NCBI RefSeq assembly: GCF_002760435.1
Contig: NZ_AUUU01000046.1
Span: 1 to 64,000 of the forward strand
Length of the DNA: 64,000 nucleotides
From: Clostridium sp. LS
GTDB lineage: Bacteria; Bacillota; Clostridia; Clostridiales; Clostridiaceae
Direction of reading: 5' to 3'
Below the pieces are notes generated by a model. That model was not told the origin of the DNA. It searched no databases and saw nothing but the letters and a program-made list of their open reading frames with translations. Below are positions 27,235 to 35,833 of the stretch, piece by piece; the stretch's first letter is position 1; every line of letters begins with the position of its first letter. The position numbers and the translations under genes were made by a program.

Positions 27235-28704
27235 CTAAAACCAGTAATTAGGCTTAGGGGCTAAATTAATACTAATCTGCTTTACTTCTGTATATTCTTC
27301 ATAGCCGATTGTACCAAGTTCTCTACCTATACCACTTTGCTTGTATCCTCCCCATGGAGCTTCACAGTAAGCAGGCTGATAATTATTAACCCATGTAATC
27401 CCTGCTCTTAATTTTTTAATTACTCTCATAGCCTTTGTAATATCTTTGGTAAATACTGCTCCTGCAAGTCCATATTCCGAATCGTTGGCCAATCTTATAG
27501 AATCTTTTTCATCTGAAAATTTTTGTATTACAAGTACAGGGCCAAATATTTCTTCCTTGACTATCCTCATATCTGGGGTAGTATCCGCAAATATTGTAGG
27601 TTCAATAAAAAAGCCTTTATCCATGCCATTATCCACAATTCTATGTCCCCCACAAACTAATCTTGCACCTTCATTTATCCCTATTTCTATATATGATAAA
27701 ACTTTTTCCATATGATCTCTACTAATTAAAAGCCCCATTTTTGTATCTCTATCTATTCCATTACCAACCTTTATTTTAGTTGCTCTTTGTTTTAACTTTT
27801 CTATGAATTCATCATAAATCGAGTCTTCTAAGAGCAGCCTGGAACCTGCTGCACAAACCTGACCTTGATTAAGAAAAATTCCATAAAGTGCGTAATCAAG
27901 AGCTAACTCCATATCAGCATCAGCAAATATAATATTAGGAGATTTTCCTCCTAATTCTAATGAAATATTTTTAATGTTTGCTGCTGCTGAACTCATAATC
28001 TTTCTTCCTGTTGAAGTACCACCTGTAAATGCAATCTTATCAATATCCATATTTGATGCAATTTCCTGTCCTACTTTTGAACCTGAACCTAAAACAATAT
28101 TTACCACGCCTTTAGGAATACCCACTTCATGAAATATTTCAAACAGCTTTATCACACTCATTGGTGTAATCTCTGCTGGTTTAAATATAACAGTATTTCC
28201 AGCTGCAAGTGCTGGAGCAAGTTTCCACACTGCCATAAGCAAAGGAAAATTCCATGGAACAATCTGACCACATACACCAATAGGTTCTCTTATAACCATA
28301 GTTTGAACATTATCTTCAACATAAAATGTCTGACCACTTGGTTTATTAATGATTCCTGCATAATATCTTAAACAGTGTACAGAGTCACTTATATCATATC
28401 TTGATTCGTCCAAAGTCTTACCATTATTAATAGTTTCTATAAGAGCAAACTCTTCACTTCTTTTTTCAAGTAAATCAGCAGTTTTAAGTAAAAGTGCTGC
28501 ACGTACATCCGGAGTAGTATCCATCCAACCATCTTCATAAAATGCTCTTTTAGCCGCCTTCACAGCTTCTTTAACATCTCTTTCATCACCTTCAGTACAT
28601 ATACCAATAATGTCTCCATTTGCTGGATTTATAATTTCACGAGTTTCTCCACTTATAGATGTGACCCATTCACCATCAATATACATTTTCATTAAATTCT
28701 CCAT
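27235..28704 (-). CDS. NAD(P)-dependent aldehyde dehydrogenase
   Basis: 489 residues, ALDH superfamily, closest in pattern to betaine-aldehyde or gamma-aminobutyraldehyde dehydrogenases. IVPWNFPLLMAVWKLAPAL, cofactor site FTGGTSTGRKI, general base Glu in SLELGGKSPNIIFADAD, nucleophile Cys in NQGQVCAAGSRLL, and EEIFGPVLVI. Cytosolic. It is the last gene of the operon and would oxidise the semialdehyde made by the upstream aminotransferase, in competition with the iron alcohol dehydrogenase. The specific aldehyde is not determined by sequence alone. Confidence 0.93.
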   Translation of the reverse strand: MENLMKMYIDGEWVTSISGETREIINPANGDIIGICTEGDERDVKEAVKAAKRAFYEDGWMDTTPDVRAALLLKTADLLEKRSEEFALIETINNGKTLDESRYDISDSVHCLRYYAGIINKPSGQTFYVEDNVQTMVIREPIGVCGQIVPWNFPLLMAVWKLAPALAAGNTVIFKPAEITPMSVIKLFEIFHEVGIPKGVVNIVLGSGSKVGQEIASNMDIDKIAFTGGTSTGRKIMSSAAANIKNISLELGGKSPNIIFADADMELALDYALYGIFLNQGQVCAAGSRLLLEDSIYDEFIEKLKQRATKIKVGNGIDRDTKMGLLISRDHMEKVLSYIEIGINEGARLVCGGHRIVDNGMDKGFFIEPTIFADTTPDMRIVKEEIFGPVLVIQKFSDEKDSIRLANDSEYGLAGAVFTKDITKAMRVIKKLRAGITWVNNYQPAYCEAPWGGYKQSGIGRELGTIGYEEYTEVKQISINLAPKPNYWF

Positions 28705-28731
28705 AGAATTATCCTCCTATATTTAACTTCC

Positions 28732-29763
28732 TTATTTTTTTCTTTCTTTAATTACTTCATCAACAATTGACCCATCAAGTAGTGGTGCTATATCCTTTGG
28801 TACATCATCAATTAGCCCAGCGCTTTTTAAGAATTCCGCATGCTCTTTTCCAGAATACTCAAGACTCATATTGTCATTAGAGTTTTCAAATGCTAAAGCA
28901 TTATCATCTAATGTTGCAAGTTTTACTCCACTCATTAGTTTATTAAAATCATCAGCTGAAATTTTTGCTTCTTCTGCAACATATTTGACAAACTCATCAT
29001 GATTTGTATTAAAATCTTCAATTCCATCGTACCAAGCATTAATGATTTTCTTAACGTCATCCCTTTTATTTTCTAGTGTCTCATTATTAACTGCCATTAC
29101 AGCTGGTATTAATCCTGGAGTATCCTTTGTTGTATAAAGTAATTTTCCTCCATTTTCAACTGCAAGAGATAAAGATGGATCCCAAATTGCAGCTGCATCA
29201 ACTTGTCCAGCAATAAATGCGTTACCTGCGTCACCTATAGTCATATTTGTAAGGTTAATGTCATCTTTTTTAAGTCCTTCTTTCTCAAGACACTTGTATA
29301 AGAACATTTGATCGACTGACCCAAACTCTGTTGCAACATTCTTACCTTTTAAATCTTTTAAAGAATTAATTCCATCTTTAACTACTATACCATCTGATCC
29401 AGCTGAATAATCTTCAACCATTGCTATTTTGAATTCGCTTCCATTTTTATATGGCGCTATTGTATCAGAATAAGATGCCATAAACATATCTATGTTACCA
29501 GATGCAAGTGCATTTATACCGTCTGAGTAAACTGGAAACATTTGAACCTCTGCCTTTACTCCATTTTTTTCAAAGAAACCTCTTTTTTCAACTCCATACC
29601 ATACATAAGATCCTGGCCATTGAGTAATTCCTATTTTAATTATTTTTTCATCTGAAACCTGTGCAGTTGTATTATCTATTTTATTTGTATTGTTGTTTGC
29701 ACCACATCCATATAAACCTAACAACATAAACATTGATACTAATATACTTACTATTTTTTTCAT
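28732..29763 (-). CDS. NitT/TauT-family substrate-binding lipoprotein (first of two)
   Basis: 343 residues with lipobox LYGC (Cys about residue 20) and a Thr/Asn-rich linker. The mature part is an NMT1/SsuA-like binding fold: KIGITQWPGSYVWYGVEKRG, ALASGNIDMFMASYSDTIAP, LKDLKGKNVATEFGSVDQMF, and GNAFIAGQVDAAAIWDPSL. It shares GNAFxAGQVDAAxxWDP with the second binding protein at 37315, so the two are paralogues serving the same permease/ATPase pair. A preference for a small cationic or zwitterionic nitrogen compound is an inference from operon context. Confidence 0.88.
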   Translation of the reverse strand: MKKIVSILVSMFMLLGLYGCGANNNTNKIDNTTAQVSDEKIIKIGITQWPGSYVWYGVEKRGFFEKNGVKAEVQMFPVYSDGINALASGNIDMFMASYSDTIAPYKNGSEFKIAMVEDYSAGSDGIVVKDGINSLKDLKGKNVATEFGSVDQMFLYKCLEKEGLKKDDINLTNMTIGDAGNAFIAGQVDAAAIWDPSLSLAVENGGKLLYTTKDTPGLIPAVMAVNNETLENKRDDVKKIINAWYDGIEDFNTNHDEFVKYVAEEAKISADDFNKLMSGVKLATLDDNALAFENSNDNMSLEYSGKEHAEFLKSAGLIDDVPKDIAPLLDGSIVDEVIKERKK

Positions 29764-29862
29764 ATATCTTCCTCCTTGCTTTAATACAACAAATTCATTA
29801 CCTTTCTAATCTTAGAAATTCAGTACTATCTTAATTTTTTCTAGTATATGAAATATACGTAT

Positions 29863-30513
29863 TTATTCACTCTCCATTGCAACTATTCTGACTGGTGAGC
29901 CATCACATCCAACTATATTCATTGGAAATGAAGCTATAATCACATTTTCAAAATCAATCTTATCAAAATATGCCATATTTTCTCCAATCATACAGTTACT
30001 CTTTGCAAATAAATCATGTACTGGAAATTCACTTCCTCCTGTTGCATCAGCATTAATTGTATCAATACATATAAATTTAACGCCTTTTTCTATTAAAAAC
30101 TCTGCAACCTCAATTGAAATATACGGATGATCAAAATATTCATCAGTACCTACTTTCTTATACCAATTGGTATTGAAAAGAATAATATCATTCTCTTTTA
30201 TCTTATCTCTGTATTTCTTAATATCTTTAAGTGTTATTTCTTCTCTTTTATTTTTATGCGTAACTTTAATAACAACAGCTTCTCCAAAAAACATCCTCAA
30301 ATCCATCCTATCTATGGTATTTGCTCCATTAAGAAAATGATAGGGTGCATCTACATGACTCCCAGTCTGTGTTCCCATAATAATTCTAGATAAATTATAT
30401 CCTTCTTTTTCAATGGTAGTTGCAACTGTTATATTGGGTTCAGGATCTCCAGGATAAATTGGAGTATTATTTGTTAATGGCCAAGATAAATCAACTATTT
30501 TTTTTACTCTCAT
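29863..30513 (-). CDS. Cyclase-family metal-dependent hydrolase
   Basis: 216 residues, PF04199 type (kynurenine formamidase, isatin hydrolase). Start DLSWPLTNNTPIYPGDPEP. The metal site is GTQTGSHVDAPYHF, i.e. the HxxxD pattern of the family. FNTNWYK and IDTINADATGGSEFPVHDLF follow. These enzymes hydrolyse formamides or open lactam-like rings. In this operon it could open a cyclic precursor (for example a creatinine-like or lactam compound) or deformylate an amine; this is inference only. Confidence 0.82.
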   Translation of the reverse strand: MRVKKIVDLSWPLTNNTPIYPGDPEPNITVATTIEKEGYNLSRIIMGTQTGSHVDAPYHFLNGANTIDRMDLRMFFGEAVVIKVTHKNKREEITLKDIKKYRDKIKENDIILFNTNWYKKVGTDEYFDHPYISIEVAEFLIEKGVKFICIDTINADATGGSEFPVHDLFAKSNCMIGENMAYFDKIDFENVIIASFPMNIVGCDGSPVRIVAMESE

Positions 30514-30560
30514 AATTAAAATCCTCCATACAAAATCTAATAAGCTTCTTTATAAATTTT

Positions 30561-31694
30561 TTAATATAATGATTTTAAATACATTCTTTTTATATCCTCA
30601 TGATTAAAAGTTACTGGATGATAATTTATACCTGCACTTGATACCTTAAAGCAATTTTCAACCATCCAATCCACATCATCTTCCTTTATTCCCTGCTTTG
30701 ACAATGTAGTAGTTAAATCCAATCTTTCTAATAATTCTTTTATTTTTTCAACACAATCATTTTCATCTTTCCCGCCTAAACGTCTTGAAATGTCTGCAAA
30801 TTTCTCTGGACACTCTTTTATACTTTCTTCAAAAACGACTGGTATAAGTGCTGCAAGCCCCTTTCCATGAACAATATTTCTTAGGCCGCTTGCTGGGTGC
30901 TCCATTCCATGTGGCAGCGTTACACCTGCAGTATTAATAGCCATGCCTCCAAATGTACTTGCTAAACTTATGGCATCCCACGCTTTTGGATCATCACTGC
31001 CTTCATACAATGGTACAAGGTATTTTCCTATTAATTCTATTCCCTGTAGACTAATCATATCTGAAATAGGCTGTGCAATTCTTGAAATGTAGGCTTCCAT
31101 ACAGTGACAAAGAGCATCAAAACCAACAGATGCTAAAATACTTTTTGGCATAGTCATCATGCATTCAGAATCTATAATAGAAGCACTTGCCACAATTGCA
31201 TTGCAGCGAAGTGATTTCTTGTCTCCATTTCCACGATTTGTTAAAACAGCAAAACCATTTCCTTCACTACCGGTACCGCATGTTGTAGGAATCAGTATTA
31301 TAGGAAGCGCCTCATCACTCTTCAATCTTCCAAAAATATAATCATTAATATCGCCATCATTTTTACATATAAAAGCTATTGCCTTTGCACAATCCATAAT
31401 ACTTCCGCCACCAAGACCTATAATTACATCACATTTCTTATTCTTTGCAATTTGCGCTCCTTCATATGCTGTTGTGGTTAATGGGTTTTGACTTACTTTA
31501 TCAAAAACAATACAATATATATTTGCATTTTTTAGATATGTAATAGTACGATCTAATAAACCAGATTTTTTAGTACTACTATGTCCTGTTACAATCAACG
31601 CTTTACTCCCATATTTTGAAGCTATTTGGCCAACTTCATTTACCCTGCCACGTCCAAAAATCAAATTAACAGGTAAATTATAATCAAACTTCAT
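30561..31694 (-). CDS. Iron-containing alcohol dehydrogenase
   Basis: 377 residues from the ATG at 31694, which has GAAGGAGATG upstream; the ATG at 31715 would swallow that ribosome-binding site. Group III ADH: VNLIFGRGRVNEVGQIA, the NAD-binding GLGGGSIMDCAKAIA, TTCGTGSEGNGFAV, and metal ligands in GFDALCHCMEAYIS and LPHGMEHPASG. In this setting it may reduce a semialdehyde to the hydroxy acid (as 4-hydroxybutyrate dehydrogenases of this family do) while the aldehyde dehydrogenase oxidises it. Confidence 0.9.
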   Translation of the reverse strand: MKFDYNLPVNLIFGRGRVNEVGQIASKYGSKALIVTGHSSTKKSGLLDRTITYLKNANIYCIVFDKVSQNPLTTTAYEGAQIAKNKKCDVIIGLGGGSIMDCAKAIAFICKNDGDINDYIFGRLKSDEALPIILIPTTCGTGSEGNGFAVLTNRGNGDKKSLRCNAIVASASIIDSECMMTMPKSILASVGFDALCHCMEAYISRIAQPISDMISLQGIELIGKYLVPLYEGSDDPKAWDAISLASTFGGMAINTAGVTLPHGMEHPASGLRNIVHGKGLAALIPVVFEESIKECPEKFADISRRLGGKDENDCVEKIKELLERLDLTTTLSKQGIKEDDVDWMVENCFKVSSAGINYHPVTFNHEDIKRMYLKSLY

Positions 31695-31788
31695 TTTGTC
31701 ATCTCCTTCTTGCATATCAATTCATAAACAAATCATGCCCAATGAGTAACCTAATACTAACTGAGCATCTTATATTACAATAGTATCC

Positions 31789-33156
31789 TTAACTTAATTT
31801 ATCTAATGTTTCCTTTAGTGTTTCTTCAAATATTTCTAATCCTCTATCTAACTGTTCATCTGTAATACAAAGTGGTGCAAGGAATCTAATAACATTACCA
31901 GCAGATCCTGCATTTTCAATTAATAATCCTTTTTGAATAGCTGCTTGAACTAAATTATTAACCAATTCTGGATATGGTTCTTTATCCTTTTTATTTTTTA
32001 CAAACTCAATTCCAATCATTGCGCCTAAACCACGAACGTCGCCTACAACTTCATACTTTTCCTTAAATCTCATATAAGTTTTCATTACTTTATCTGCAAT
32101 TTTAGCAGCTTTTCCTGAAAAGTCTTCCTTCTTCATAATTTCCATTGTTTTTAATGCTGAAGCACATGCAAGTGGGTTTCCACAGAAAGTACCACCAATA
32201 GTTCCTGGAACTACAGAATCCATAATTTCTTCTCTTGCTGTAATCGCACTAATTGGCATACCTGCCCCCATAGATTTTGCAGTAGCAACAATATCCGGAG
32301 CTGCTCCAGCTTCAGCCCAATACTCTGATGCAAAATATTTTCCTGTTCTGCAATTACCACATTGAACTTCATCTGCAATCATCAAAATTCCATTTTCATC
32401 ACAAATTTTCCGTACCGCCTTTACCCATTCAATTGGTGCAGGCACAAATCCGCCTTCTCCTTGAATTGGTTCGATAAGCATTGCTGCAACATCAGAAGCT
32501 GGAGTTGCTTCATCAAATATCTTTTTTAGTTTTTCTATATAGTAATTAATAGCTTCCTCTTCTGTATAGCCTTTAGGAGCACGGTAAAGATATGGAAATT
32601 CTGTTCTGTAAATACCGCTTGGGAAAGGTCCCATTCCAAGTGAATAAGCTTTTTTAGCTGTTAATGCCATAGTTAAATTAGTACGGCCATGAAATGCTCC
32701 TGAAAAACAAATTACATTTTGACGCTTAGTATAAGCCTTTGCAACTTTTATAGCATTTTCATCAGCCTCAGCACCACTATTAGCAAAAAAAGTCTTTTTC
32801 TTTGTTCCGCGGCAAGGCATTATCTCATTAAATTTTTCTGCAAGCTCTACATAACCCTCATGTACAACAACATTAAAAATTGTATGGAAATATTTTTCTG
32901 ACTGCTCTTTTACAGCTTCTACTATTTCCGGTCTTGTATATCCAACATTTAAAACGCCAACACCTCCAATCCAGTCAATATACTTATTTCCGTCTAAGTC
33001 TTCTAAAATTGCGCCTTCTCCTCTTTTAATACAAATTGGATAAGTACTTCCACTTAATGCTTTAGGTATAGCTGCATTTCTACGATTTAATAACTCTTTT
33101 GATTTTGGTCCAGGTACAGAACCTGTAATGATTTTAGGTAATTCATCTCTTAACAC
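31789..33156 (-). CDS. PLP-dependent class III aminotransferase (GABA-aminotransferase-like)
   Basis: 455 residues, fold type I, class III omega-aminotransferase. YIDWIGGVGVLNVGYTRPEI, FFANSGAEADENAIKVAKAY, CFSGAFHGRTNLTMALTAKK, GEGGFVPAP, metal-free PLP contacts ADEVQCG, and the Schiff-base Lys in DIVATAKSMGAGMPISAI. The closest pattern is 4-aminobutyrate or related omega-amino acid transaminases. It would turn the amino acid released by the ureohydrolase into a semialdehyde. GTG start after AAAGGAAG. Confidence 0.9.
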   Translation of the reverse strand: MLRDELPKIITGSVPGPKSKELLNRRNAAIPKALSGSTYPICIKRGEGAILEDLDGNKYIDWIGGVGVLNVGYTRPEIVEAVKEQSEKYFHTIFNVVVHEGYVELAEKFNEIMPCRGTKKKTFFANSGAEADENAIKVAKAYTKRQNVICFSGAFHGRTNLTMALTAKKAYSLGMGPFPSGIYRTEFPYLYRAPKGYTEEEAINYYIEKLKKIFDEATPASDVAAMLIEPIQGEGGFVPAPIEWVKAVRKICDENGILMIADEVQCGNCRTGKYFASEYWAEAGAAPDIVATAKSMGAGMPISAITAREEIMDSVVPGTIGGTFCGNPLACASALKTMEIMKKEDFSGKAAKIADKVMKTYMRFKEKYEVVGDVRGLGAMIGIEFVKNKKDKEPYPELVNNLVQAAIQKGLLIENAGSAGNVIRFLAPLCITDEQLDRGLEIFEETLKETLDKLS

Positions 33157-33202
33157 GATTAAGACTTCCTTTCTATTCTATTACTATTCTTTTATCGAGT
33201 TT

Positions 33203-34027
33203 CTAATTATGTCCGTCTGGGGCATACAATAAATTGTTAATTCCTTTTCTGATTTCAATAAATTCTTTTGTATCTTTTAATTCCAATTCTCTTTTATGCG
33301 GTAGATATACATTTACTTGTTTGATAACTTTTCCTGGCCTTGCCGACATAACATATATTTTATTAGCTAAAAACACTGCTTCATCAATATCATGTGTTAT
33401 GAATACTACTGTAGGATGTTCTTTTTCCCATAATTCTCGAAGTAATAGCTGCATCATAGATTTTGTATGTGGATCTAAAGCTCCAAATGGCTCGTCCATT
33501 AACAGCACTTCTGGTTGATTTGCAAGAGCTCTTGCTATTGCTACTCTCTGTTTCATACCACCTGATAATTCTTTAGGATAACTTTTAGCGAATTTGCTAA
33601 GTCCTATAACATCCAAATATTTGCTAGTAATTTCATCTTGTTTTTCTTTAGACATTTTTTTAGTTTTTAGTCCAAATTTGATATTATCCTCTACTGTCAT
33701 CCATGGAAACAAAGTATATGATTGAAATACCATGCCTCTATCAGGTCCAGGTCCAGTCACTTTTTTATCATTTACAATAATGTCTCCAACTGTAGGAAAA
33801 TCTAATCCAGCAAGCATATGTAACAATGTAGATTTTCCACATCCAGAAGGTCCTACAATACATACAAAGTCGTTATCCTGAATGTTTATTGACACATCTT
33901 TAATTGCCGTAGTGCTTTTTTTATTGGAGGTATAAATCTTATCAATATGTTTAACAAGAATCTTAGTGCTTGCTACAGTTGCCTCTAAGCTGGCACCAGC
34001 ATTATTATATCTCTCTTTTACTAACAT
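33203..34027 (-). CDS. NitT/TauT-type ABC transporter ATP-binding protein
   Basis: 274 residues, SsuB/TauB-like. Walker A GPSGCGKSTLLHMLAG, Q-loop MVFQSYTLFPWMTVEDN, signature LSGGMKQRVAIARALA, Walker B VLLMDEPFGALDPHTK, switch His in FITHDIDEAVFLA. A 25-residue N-terminal extension precedes the usual start, but GGAGG lies directly before this ATG. It forms the importer with the permease 17 bases upstream and the two binding proteins. Confidence 0.93.
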   Translation of the reverse strand: MLVKERYNNAGASLEATVASTKILVKHIDKIYTSNKKSTTAIKDVSINIQDNDFVCIVGPSGCGKSTLLHMLAGLDFPTVGDIIVNDKKVTGPGPDRGMVFQSYTLFPWMTVEDNIKFGLKTKKMSKEKQDEITSKYLDVIGLSKFAKSYPKELSGGMKQRVAIARALANQPEVLLMDEPFGALDPHTKSMMQLLLRELWEKEHPTVVFITHDIDEAVFLANKIYVMSARPGKVIKQVNVYLPHKRELELKDTKEFIEIRKGINNLLYAPDGHN

Positions 34028-34043
34028 TTTTTATTCCTCCTTC

Positions 34044-34841
34044 TTACTCATTCCATGGAAACATCTTCTTTGTTACAAATGCAAATATTCTATCTGTAAT
34101 CAACCCCAAAAGGCCAATTACTAAAATACCAGAAAAAATACTTTGCGTATGGAAAAATCTTTGTGCATTCAATATTTGATATCCTAAACCCGAACTAGAT
34201 GCAACAAGTTCTGCAACTGTTAAGTAAGTCCAAGCCCATCCAATCATCATTCTTAATGTAATCATCATTCTGGGAGCCATAGCTGGAATCAATACCCTTG
34301 TTATTGTTGTCCACCTTGTTGTTCCTAAAGTATAACTTGCAGATAATAAATCATCTGGAACTGATCTTGCATCATCAGCAATCATTAAAACCAACTGAAA
34401 AAAAGCTCCTAAAAATACAACCATAATCTTAGCTGTTTCTCCAATGCCGCACCATACCATGACAAGAGGTACAAATGCTGGTACAGGCATATATCTTATA
34501 AATTCGCAAATTGGATTTATAACTGCTTCAAATGGTTTAAAACACCCTGCAAAAATTCCAAGCGGTACACCAAGTACAACTGCTAAAATAAATCCCATTG
34601 TAATACGGTAAATACTAGCTCCCATATTATTCCATAAGTTTCCTTCTTTTACTCCATTTACAATATCACTAATAACATTAATAGGAGATGGAAGAAACAT
34701 TTCTTTTACATAGCCGCTCATATTAGTTGCAAGCCATAAAGCAAAAATAATAACAAACGTTGATATTGTAATTATTCCATAACGAGATTTTGTTATATCT
34801 TTTCTTAGCCTAAAATCACCTTTATCTCCCTTAGCTTTCAT
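34044..34841 (-). CDS. NitT/TauT-type ABC transporter permease
   Basis: 265 residues with about six membrane segments, SsuC/TauC family. The EAA loop region is SYTLGTTRWTTITRVLIPAM, and EFIRYMPVPAFVPLVMVWCG is typical. I chose the ATG at 34841 because AAGGAG lies eight bases upstream; the GTG nine bases earlier is in frame. It follows the second PII gene by 27 bases, so PII proteins and transporter are cotranscribed. Confidence 0.92.
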   Translation of the reverse strand: MKAKGDKGDFRLRKDITKSRYGIITISTFVIIFALWLATNMSGYVKEMFLPSPINVISDIVNGVKEGNLWNNMGASIYRITMGFILAVVLGVPLGIFAGCFKPFEAVINPICEFIRYMPVPAFVPLVMVWCGIGETAKIMVVFLGAFFQLVLMIADDARSVPDDLLSASYTLGTTRWTTITRVLIPAMAPRMMITLRMMIGWAWTYLTVAELVASSSGLGYQILNAQRFFHTQSIFSGILVIGLLGLITDRIFAFVTKKMFPWNE

Positions 34842-34868
34842 ATAATTCACTCCTTAATAACACTAGTT

Positions 34869-35225
34869 TTACATTAACGCATCATCACCCTTTTCACCTG
34901 TATGAACTCTTATGCTTTCATCAACAGGTAAAATGAAAATCTTTCCATCGCCATTCATATTACTATGATTTACAGACATAATTACATTAATGACTTCATC
35001 AACTTCTTCATCTCTAACTATCATTTCGATCATTTTTTTTGCAATTAACGTATTATTATATATATCATCTGTGGCTGGATCCCCTTCTCCTGATGTAAAT
35101 TGAACTGCTCGTTTTCCTCTTCCAAGCACCTCTTTGGAACTCATTGCAAAAAATCTGTGATCGCTTAATGCCTGTTTTGTCTTAAAATACAAATTAGGTC
35201 TTATTATTACAACAATTTGCTTCAT
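34869..35225 (-). CDS. PII-family regulator, NifI2-like
   Basis: 118 residues. The PII fold: MKQIVVIIRPNLYFKTKQAL, T-loop region GRGKRAVQFTSGEGDPA, a long insert, and MNGDGKIFILPVDESIRVHT. The T-loop is longer than in GlnB/GlnK and lacks the conserved uridylylated Tyr context, as in NifI2 of methanogens and clostridia. It is paired with a NifI1-like gene 12 bases upstream but sits in a transporter operon rather than a nif cluster. It probably senses 2-oxoglutarate and ATP/ADP and gates transport or an enzyme. Confidence 0.85.
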   Translation of the reverse strand: MKQIVVIIRPNLYFKTKQALSDHRFFAMSSKEVLGRGKRAVQFTSGEGDPATDDIYNNTLIAKKMIEMIVRDEEVDEVINVIMSVNHSNMNGDGKIFILPVDESIRVHTGEKGDDALM

Positions 35226-35237
35226 AAAATGTGCCTC

Positions 35238-35564
35238 CTATAATTCATTTTTACCGTTACTTATTGTTATTACCTTTTCAACTGGAAGAATAAATATTTT
35301 CCCATCCCCAAAAGAACCTTCATTGCTTGTCCTCGAATTCTTAACGATGATATCTGTAACCTTATCAACATCACTATCATCTACAACAATCATTAGGGTT
35401 TCTTTAGGAATTTCATCATAATATACATCTTCTACTTTTAATCCTCTTTGTTTTCCTCTCCCCAAAATTCCAAATCGTGTTACAGCACGAAATCCATTGT
35501 CACACATCTTCTTTAAAACCTCTTCACATTTTTCTGGTCTTATTATTGCCTTTATCATCTTCAT
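35238..35564 (-). CDS. PII-family regulator, NifI1-like
   Basis: 108 residues. MKMIKAIIRPEKCEEVLKKM, T-loop GRGKQRGLKVEDVYYDEIPK, GSFGDGKIFILPVEKVITI. The T-loop sequence resembles NifI1 rather than GlnB. First gene of the PII-transporter-catabolic operon; its leader contains a terminator overlapped by an A1/G4 hexaloop hairpin. The tandem with a NifI2-like protein suggests a hetero-oligomer, as known for NifI1/NifI2. Confidence 0.87.
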   Translation of the reverse strand: MKMIKAIIRPEKCEEVLKKMCDNGFRAVTRFGILGRGKQRGLKVEDVYYDEIPKETLMIVVDDSDVDKVTDIIVKNSRTSNEGSFGDGKIFILPVEKVITISNGKNEL

Positions 35565-35604
35565 AATCTTTACTTCCTTTCTTGTGTTAATTCTCTTTTT
35601 GCTT

Positions 35605-35660
35605 ATAAAAAAAGCAAAAACGCATAAATATATTTCTATATTTAAAGCGCCTTTGCTTTT
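35605..35660 (-). promoter_or_regulatory. Leader attenuator of the PII operon (ANTAR-type hairpin over a terminator)
   Basis: On the minus strand, AAAGC-AAAGGC-GCTTT (35659-35644) is a perfect 5-bp stem with a six-base loop, A at position 1 and G at 4. Its sequence overlaps the 5-prime arm of a terminator: AAAGCAAAGGCGC (35659-35647) pairs with GCGTTTTTGCTTT (35623-35611), followed by TTTT. The two folds exclude each other. The same AAAGGC loop occurs in the urtA and 38331-gene leaders. Confidence 0.65.
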
Positions 35661-35730
35661 CCTTTATTTCTTGATTTAATTATAAGCTTTTAACTAACTC
35701 ATTGACAATGGAATCAATCCATAATTATAC

Positions 35731-35747
35731 TTGTGCCTTTAGCACAA
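35731..35747. promoter_or_regulatory. Palindromic operator-like site TTGTGC-N5-GCACAA
   Basis: TTGTGCCTTTAGCACAA, a 17-bp dyad upstream of the PII operon and downstream of the PucR-type gene. One base differs from the site at 39457-39473 upstream of the ureohydrolase, when read in the matching orientation. It is probably an operator for a shared regulator, most simply the PucR-type protein encoded beside it. Confidence 0.55.
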
Positions 35748-35833
35748 AGAATGAGAAATTTTCATAGCCCTGCGGAATAAAAATATATATCATTTCGTTT
35801 TATCACCACATAAATTTATGTTATATGTTATTG

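Noticed and set aside
35728-35750. P1 hairpin of the PII-leader ANTAR element
   Set aside because: The TTGTGC/GCACAA stem has a five-base loop without A1/G4 geometry, and the same dyad occurs upstream of the ureohydrolase without a terminator, so a DNA operator is more likely.
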